Shown here in pieces: positions 59,804 to 64,000 of a stretch of DNA of 64,000 bases. The stretch comes from Bacillus crepusculi. Its GTDB lineage: Bacteria > Bacillota > Bacilli > Bacillales > Bacillaceae. The notes under the pieces were generated by a model. It was not told the DNA's origin. It did not search any database and saw only the letters and a list, made by a program, of their open reading frames with translations. The DNA lies in the NCBI RefSeq assembly GCF_014764715.1, contig NZ_JACXXE010000002.1, forward strand, positions 310,001-374,000. Reading direction: 5' to 3'. Within the stretch, counting starts at the first letter, position 1. The number at the start of each line of letters is the position of its first letter. The position numbers and the translations under genes were made by a program.

Positions 59804-61003
59804 GTGATAAAGGTGAAAGCAGACTCCATCATACATGTTATCGTAGCGACGGGAGAATGGGGACAGGACGGCCTAAGGTACAGACGGCATCGGTTGGCAG
59901 AATTTCTAGCATCTGATCCAGAAACGAAAGAGGTCATCTGGGTATGCCCATCTGCATCTCGACATACAGCTCCCTTTCAGCCCATAACCGATCGAATGAA
60001 GCAATTGACCATTCCTGATGTGCTCAAGAGCAAATTTTTTCGCTTTGGCCGTTATCAAGATATGTTCTATATTCATAAATTGTCCCCTCTTCTTGAACAT
60101 TTGCGGCAGGAGGAAAAGAAGGGGATAGCCGTTTGCTTATGGTATACGTTTCCTGGCTTTCCGCTCTTATCGTCTTTATTTGAATGGAAACATATTGTCT
60201 ATGATTGCAGTGATCTGTGGGGGGAGCCGATAAGCGGCAAAAACAACATACTCTCCTATATGAGGCAGCGTGTCATTGTCAAAGCAGAAAACCGAATCAT
60301 TAAATACGCACACAGCATTACATGCTCTTCTCAATACTTGCACGATCAAATTAAAAAACGTCTTATGGGTGAACCGAAAGATGTGTTCACAGTGGAAAAT
60401 GGCGTCGAGTACGATGTGTTTGCAAAAAGCACTCTTCCGTGTAAGGAGGATGTGCTGGAAGGAAGAGAAGGGACCGTTCTTGGCTTCATTGGAGGAATCA
60501 AGCCAAAGCTCGATTTTAACATGATAGCTGAAGCTGCTCGCATGCAGCCAGATTGGACATTTTTATTTGTCGGTCCAGATGGAACAAATGGAGATCCATC
60601 TTTTCAGCATGCACTCAAACTGCCAAATGTCATTTGGACAGGGGCTGTTGCACCAGAAGAAGTGCCTGCTTATATGAAACTGATTGATGTAGGGATGATG
60701 CCGTACAAACAATCTCCTTATAATCAAGCCGTTTTCCCGCTCAAGCTATATGAATTTTTAGCTGCAGGCATACCTGTTGTCGGTTTAAATCTCCCGTCAA
60801 CGGAAAGGCTAAAAGAGAATGAAGTGTATGAATATGTAGAGGGCGAAGATCCTGCGCTCTTCATAGAAGCCTGCCTGAAAGTGATCAGCAAAAAAGATGA
60901 TATGACCTATAGACATCTAAGACAAAGCCGGGCAAAGAAAAAAGATTGGCACGCGCTGTTCACAAATATGGTGGAACTAACGAATATTAAAGAAAACGCA
61001 TAA
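59804..61003 (+). CDS. tuaH: Glycosyltransferase TuaH
   Basis: 399 residues (397 in B. subtilis). GT-B-type transferase with an N-terminal Rossmann half (VIWVCPSASRHTAPF), the middle IVYDCSDLWGEP and SITCSSQYLHDQI, and a donor-binding half with GFIGGIKPKLDFN, FVGPDGTNGD and FPLKLYEFLAAGIPVVG. It completes the teichuronic acid sugar transferases and is last in the operon. GTG 59804 after GAAGGGGAAAAAG is used; GTG 59813 is possible. Confidence 0.9.
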   Translation: MIKVKADSIIHVIVATGEWGQDGLRYRRHRLAEFLASDPETKEVIWVCPSASRHTAPFQPITDRMKQLTIPDVLKSKFFRFGRYQDMFYIHKLSPLLEHLRQEEKKGIAVCLWYTFPGFPLLSSLFEWKHIVYDCSDLWGEPISGKNNILSYMRQRVIVKAENRIIKYAHSITCSSQYLHDQIKKRLMGEPKDVFTVENGVEYDVFAKSTLPCKEDVLEGREGTVLGFIGGIKPKLDFNMIAEAARMQPDWTFLFVGPDGTNGDPSFQHALKLPNVIWTGAVAPEEVPAYMKLIDVGMMPYKQSPYNQAVFPLKLYEFLAAGIPVVGLNLPSTERLKENEVYEYVEGEDPALFIEACLKVISKKDDMTYRHLRQSRAKKKDWHALFTNMVELTNIKENA

Positions 61004-61029
61004 TTCATTCAGGATTGTGCGTTTTTATT
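60995..61029 (+). terminator. Terminator of the tua operon
   Basis: AACGCATAAT and ATTGTGCGTT pair over ten positions (one G-U) and are followed by TTTTTATTTG; the tuaH stop codon lies in the stem. Confidence 0.75.
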
Positions 61030-61052
61030 TGTTTCTTCTTCACCGGGGGAGC

Positions 61053-61082
61053 TTGTGATCATCCTCTATTCAATTGTATAAT
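61053..61082 (+). promoter_or_regulatory. SigA promoter of tagO
   Basis: TTGTGA at 61053-61058, 18 bases, and a perfect TATAAT at 61077-61082, 55 bases upstream of the start. Confidence 0.7.
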
Positions 61083-61137
61083 GGAAAGAGCGGCCAATAT
61101 ACAAAATACAGATTTCAATTTAGAAGGAGACTGACCT

Positions 61138-62205
61138 ATGGATTACGAACGCGCCTTATTAGCGTTTTTTGTCTCTCTGGCTACAGTTTTAATTGTGACA
61201 CCAATCGTCAAAAAGTTTGCAATTAAGATTGGTGCAGTGGACCAGCCGAATAAACGAAAAGTTCATGATAAAGTAATGCCTCGAATGGGCGGTTTGGCAA
61301 TTTTTATTGGGGTAGTGGCTGGAGCATTAGCAGGCGGGCTGTTTCTACATAATAAAATTACAGCGATTTCAGTTGGTGCCGTACTCATCGTCATTTTAGG
61401 TATATTTGATGATAAATATAATTTAAGCGCAAAATTTAAATTTCTCGTGCAAGTTCTCGTGGCTTGTTTAATCGTGAGCACTGGCCTTAAAATGGACTTT
61501 TTCTCTGTTCCATTCTTAACAGATCGTATCGAGTTAGGCTGGATGGCATATCCTCTCACTGTATTATGGATTGTCGGAATCACAAATGCCGTGAATTTAA
61601 TAGACGGCCTGGATGGACTCGCTGCCGGTATTTCGGTCATCGGTTTATCAACGATTGCAGTGATGGCTTTTTCTGCTGATAAAATTCTCATTCTTTCTTT
61701 ATCCCTAGTCGTCATTGGCAGTACAATCGGCTTTCTATTTTACAACTTTCATCCGGCAAAGATATTTATGGGTGATACAGGCTCGCTATTTTTAGGCTAT
61801 ATGATTTCAGTGCTGTCACTTTTAGGATTATACAAAAGTGTCACTTTGTTTAGTGTCGTTGTCCCGGTGATTATCTTAGGTGTCCCGATTTTTGATACGA
61901 CCTTCGCAATCATTAGACGAATATTAAATAAACAGCCAATTTCAGCACCTGACAAATCACATATCCATCATAGACTCATGGCCTTTGGCTTGTCCCATCG
62001 AATGGCTGTCATCGTCATCTACATGATTGGTTTAGTCTTTAGCTTAAGTGCAATTTTGCTGACAAGTGCCACCATTTGGTTATCACTGATCATTATCTTC
62101 TTACTCGTGATGTTTATGCAAGTGATTGCGGAAGTTACGGGGTTGGTGAATGAAGAGTTCAAACCATTTACAAAATTTTATAAACGCATGGTCAAAAGAC
62201 AATAA
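61138..62205 (+). CDS. tagO: Undecaprenyl-phosphate GlcNAc-1-phosphate transferase TagO
   Basis: 355 residues (358 in B. subtilis), about eleven membrane helices, MraY/WecA family. It starts WTA (and other GlcNAc-linked polymer) synthesis by forming undecaprenyl-PP-GlcNAc. Catalytic motifs are ILGIFDDKYNLS (Asp-Asp), NAVNLIDGLDGLAAG, FMGDTGSLFLGY and the HIHHRL loop that recognises the N-acetyl sugar. AAGGAGA precedes ATG 61138. It has its own promoter and terminator. Confidence 0.95.
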   Translation: MDYERALLAFFVSLATVLIVTPIVKKFAIKIGAVDQPNKRKVHDKVMPRMGGLAIFIGVVAGALAGGLFLHNKITAISVGAVLIVILGIFDDKYNLSAKFKFLVQVLVACLIVSTGLKMDFFSVPFLTDRIELGWMAYPLTVLWIVGITNAVNLIDGLDGLAAGISVIGLSTIAVMAFSADKILILSLSLVVIGSTIGFLFYNFHPAKIFMGDTGSLFLGYMISVLSLLGLYKSVTLFSVVVPVIILGVPIFDTTFAIIRRILNKQPISAPDKSHIHHRLMAFGLSHRMAVIVIYMIGLVFSLSAILLTSATIWLSLIIIFLLVMFMQVIAEVTGLVNEEFKPFTKFYKRMVKRQ

Positions 62206-62242
62206 AAGAACAGCCCGTTCCTAGGAACTGGGCTGTTCTTTA
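62206..62242. terminator. Bidirectional terminator between tagO and tagV
   Basis: AAGAACAGCCC and GGGCTGTTCTT pair, with an inner GTTCC/GGAAC stem; T runs occur on both sides and both convergent genes end at its edges. Confidence 0.85.
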
Positions 62243-63331
62243 TTGTGCTGATGAACTTTCTGGAGAGGTCGTAGTATCAGACGCTCCTGTTTCATCAGAG
62301 GATGAATTGGTCTGTGAACCTGTTTCAGTTGAAGACTCTGAAGGAAGCTTTAAATGCGTCCGTAATTCATTCTGTACGTTAGCTAAATTGGTTTGATCCG
62401 GCTCGAAGTAATACGTTCGATTTGGTCCTAAATACAGATCGGAGCCTTTAATAGAAAGTGTTTCTGTGTCGTCTCCTTTAAATCCACTGTAGATTTGCTG
62501 AAGAGCAAGTCCTTCTGTGATACGGAAATTGGTCGTAATGTGATCACTTACTTCTTTCGCAATATTATCCACGTTTGCAATATTATTTGGCTTCGCCATT
62601 TGATCAATCATGGCACGTAAGATTTGTTTTTGACGATCGTTACGCCCGAAATCACCGCGAGGATCTTGTTTTCTCATCCGCGCATAAGCGAGTGCTTCTT
62701 CCCCGTTTAAATGCATATTTCCTTTTTTGAAGTAAATCTTTTTCGATTTTTTGACATCGCTTTTTTCATTGAAGTCAAATGGAACATTGATATCAATTCC
62801 GCCTACTTCATCAATCACATCCTTGAAGCCGTCAAAATCCACTGTCGCATATTTATCGATCGGGATATGCAAGAATTGTTCGACAGTTTCAATCGTTTCG
62901 TCCTTTCCGCCTTTAGCAAATGCCGCATTGATCTTTACTTTACTTCCTGTCGTGTCACTTGCTAGCTGTACCCGTGTGTCACGAGGAATACTAACCATTT
63001 TCATCGTTTTATCTTGAGGATTAATGGTTGCAACAATGAGTGAATCTGATCGCCCATGATCACCATTTGTGGCATAGTCCTCAATTCCAACAAATAAAAC
63101 GGAGAAAGGTTTCTTCTTAATATCAATAACAGCATCACGGAGCTTCGATTTCTCCCCGCGGCTTAGTTCATCATATGTTTTGTCAGCAGCCTGAAGTGTG
63201 TTGACGATTTTATAGACTGCAAATCCGCCCATGCAGATGAATAGAAGCAAAAATAAGACCAGAATACGTTTAAAAATTTTCTTCTTCTTACTCTTTTTCT
63301 TTCTTACACGCACTTTTACTCGTTGTGCCAT
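62240..63331 (-). CDS. tagV: LCP-family teichoic acid transferase TagV (YvhJ)
   Basis: 363 residues. A very basic start (RVRKKKSKKKK), one membrane segment (about 22-44), the LCP domain with LFVGIEDYATNGDHGRSDSL, SIPRDTRVQL, NAAFAKGGKDE, ALAYARMRKQDPRGDFGRN, and a Ser/Thr/Glu-rich C-terminal tail of ~35 residues. Third LCP paralogue in the window, and it functions redundantly with TagT and TagU in attaching WTA and other polymers. It overlaps yvyE by 16 bases; AAAGGAGACAG precedes its ATG. Locus (tagO-tagV-yvyE) is as in B. subtilis. Confidence 0.92.
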   Translation of the reverse strand: MAQRVKVRVRKKKSKKKKIFKRILVLFLLLFICMGGFAVYKIVNTLQAADKTYDELSRGEKSKLRDAVIDIKKKPFSVLFVGIEDYATNGDHGRSDSLIVATINPQDKTMKMVSIPRDTRVQLASDTTGSKVKINAAFAKGGKDETIETVEQFLHIPIDKYATVDFDGFKDVIDEVGGIDINVPFDFNEKSDVKKSKKIYFKKGNMHLNGEEALAYARMRKQDPRGDFGRNDRQKQILRAMIDQMAKPNNIANVDNIAKEVSDHITTNFRITEGLALQQIYSGFKGDDTETLSIKGSDLYLGPNRTYYFEPDQTNLANVQNELRTHLKLPSESSTETGSQTNSSSDETGASDTTTSPESSSAQ

Positions 63332-63984
63332 TCATCTGTCTCCTTTATCGGACCAATGTCCTTTTCTAAATAAATCAATTCGCCTTCTTTTGTAACACTC
63401 TTTCCATTTGTCAGCTCAGTCATCCATTCAATGAACTGCTTTGTTTGTGTTTCTTCTACATACGTCTCAAAAATAACATCTTCGGCATAATGGATTTCTT
63501 TTAGCTGAAAAGATGAGGCTCTAAGCTCATTCTCTACCTTACCAAGCCATGTATAATCTATTGTTGTGTGCATCGTACGCATTAAACAGCGCTCTACTAA
63601 ACCAACATGATTGATGGCTTCTGATACAGACTTTCCGTAGGCACGAATTAATCCACCAGCACCTAATTTGATACCGCCGAAATAACGGGTGACCACAACG
63701 ACTGTATCTTTAAGCTTTCGTTTTTTTAGCACTTCAAGCATTGGCACACCTGCCGTACCGCTTGGTTCACCATCATCATTTGCCTTTTGAATCATGTCAT
63801 GTTCACCAATGAGATAGGCTGAACAATTATGTGTGGCATTCCAATGTTGTTTTTTAATGGATTGTATAAATGCTTGTGCTTCTTCTTCAGAGACAGCACG
63901 CTGTATATGACAAATAAAACGTGACTTTTCAATGACGATCTCATGCTCGCCACGACTTTTTACTGTGAGATAGCGGTTCAGCAA
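63316..63984 (-). CDS. yvyE: YigZ/IMPACT-family protein YvyE
   Basis: 222 residues (about 217 in B. subtilis). The N-terminal UPF0029/IMPACT domain has KSRFICHIQRAVSEEEA, ANDDGEPSGTAGVPMLEVL and VVVVTRYFGGIKLGAGGLIRAYG read in parts; a C-terminal DUF1949 domain follows from about residue 135. These proteins are linked to translation regulation or proline peptide metabolism in other organisms; the role in Bacillus is unclear. The start is TTG 63984 with AGGAGGG at 63989-63996, so the gene is complete at the window edge. It is the first gene of a pair with tagV. Confidence 0.88.
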   Translation of the reverse strand: MLNRYLTVKSRGEHEIVIEKSRFICHIQRAVSEEEAQAFIQSIKKQHWNATHNCSAYLIGEHDMIQKANDDGEPSGTAGVPMLEVLKKRKLKDTVVVVTRYFGGIKLGAGGLIRAYGKSVSEAINHVGLVERCLMRTMHTTIDYTWLGKVENELRASSFQLKEIHYAEDVIFETYVEETQTKQFIEWMTELTNGKSVTKEGELIYLEKDIGPIKETDEWHNE

Positions 63985-64000
63985 AAGAGATACCCTCCTG

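Overview
The window is chromosomal DNA of a Bacillus of the B. subtilis lineage. The gene order pgsB-C-A-E / pgdS / ywtE / tagT / ywtG / gerB / pmi / lytD / tagB-A / tagD... / tagG-H / gtaB / mnaA / tagU(lytR) / lytABC / tuaA-H / tagO / tagV / yvyE is that of B. subtilis, but several insertions and replacements are not in strain 168. From memory of similar genomes I lean towards the B. pumilus/safensis/altitudinis group; this is an inference, not a database result. There are no rRNA or tRNA genes, insertion sequences, prophage or CRISPR array.

Layout. 1-3.7 kb: end of the poly-gamma-glutamate synthase operon (pgsB partial, pgsC, pgsA, the small pgsE) and the PGA hydrolase pgdS. 3.8-9.1 kb: HAD phosphatase ywtE, LCP transferase tagT, sugar/H+ symporter ywtG, and an unusual glycosyltransferase-methyltransferase fusion. 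9.1-12.8 kb: a gerB-type spore germinant receptor operon. 12.9-25.2 kb: a carbohydrate island for uronate/pectin breakdown products (kduI-kduD, kdgR, kdgK-kdgA), an acetyltransferase, and a three-part sugar-sensing system (membrane-anchored binding protein, sensor kinase, AraC-type regulator) beside a CUT1 ABC importer without its own ATPase. 25.3-29 kb: pmi and the glucosaminidase lytD. 29-41 kb: wall teichoic acid (WTA) synthesis and export (tagB-A, tagD, a TagE-like protein lacking the catalytic half, tagF, a second AT-rich TagF-like polymerase, tagG-H). 41-51 kb: gtaB, mnaA, LCP transferase tagU, and an expanded autolysin cluster with two LytA-like lipoproteins, lytB and two tandem lytC copies. 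51-61 kb: the teichuronic acid operon tuaA-H with an extra sugar epimerase. 61-64 kb: tagO, tagV and yvyE.

Together this is largely a cell-envelope locus. TagO, MnaA, TagA, TagB, TagD and TagF make WTA, TagGH exports it, and three LCP proteins (TagT, TagU, TagV) attach it. The tua genes make the phosphate-free replacement polymer used under phosphate starvation. LytB, LytC and LytD remodel the wall. Phased PhoP-type repeats lie between tagA and tagD and upstream of tuaA, fitting the known reciprocal PhoP control. SigD-like promoters precede pgdS, lytD and lytA, cre-like sites precede three sugar operons, and three related operators mark a KdgR regulon.

The most novel points are the catalytically incomplete TagE-like protein followed by two TagF-type polymerases, the epimerase inside the tua operon, the GT2-methyltransferase fusion, the three-component sugar sensor with its ATPase-less transporter, and two unexplained structured RNA-like segments (minus strand 4783-4875, plus strand about 43200-43378). 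Start codons were chosen by ribosome-binding-site spacing and remembered family lengths, so several differ from the longest open frame.
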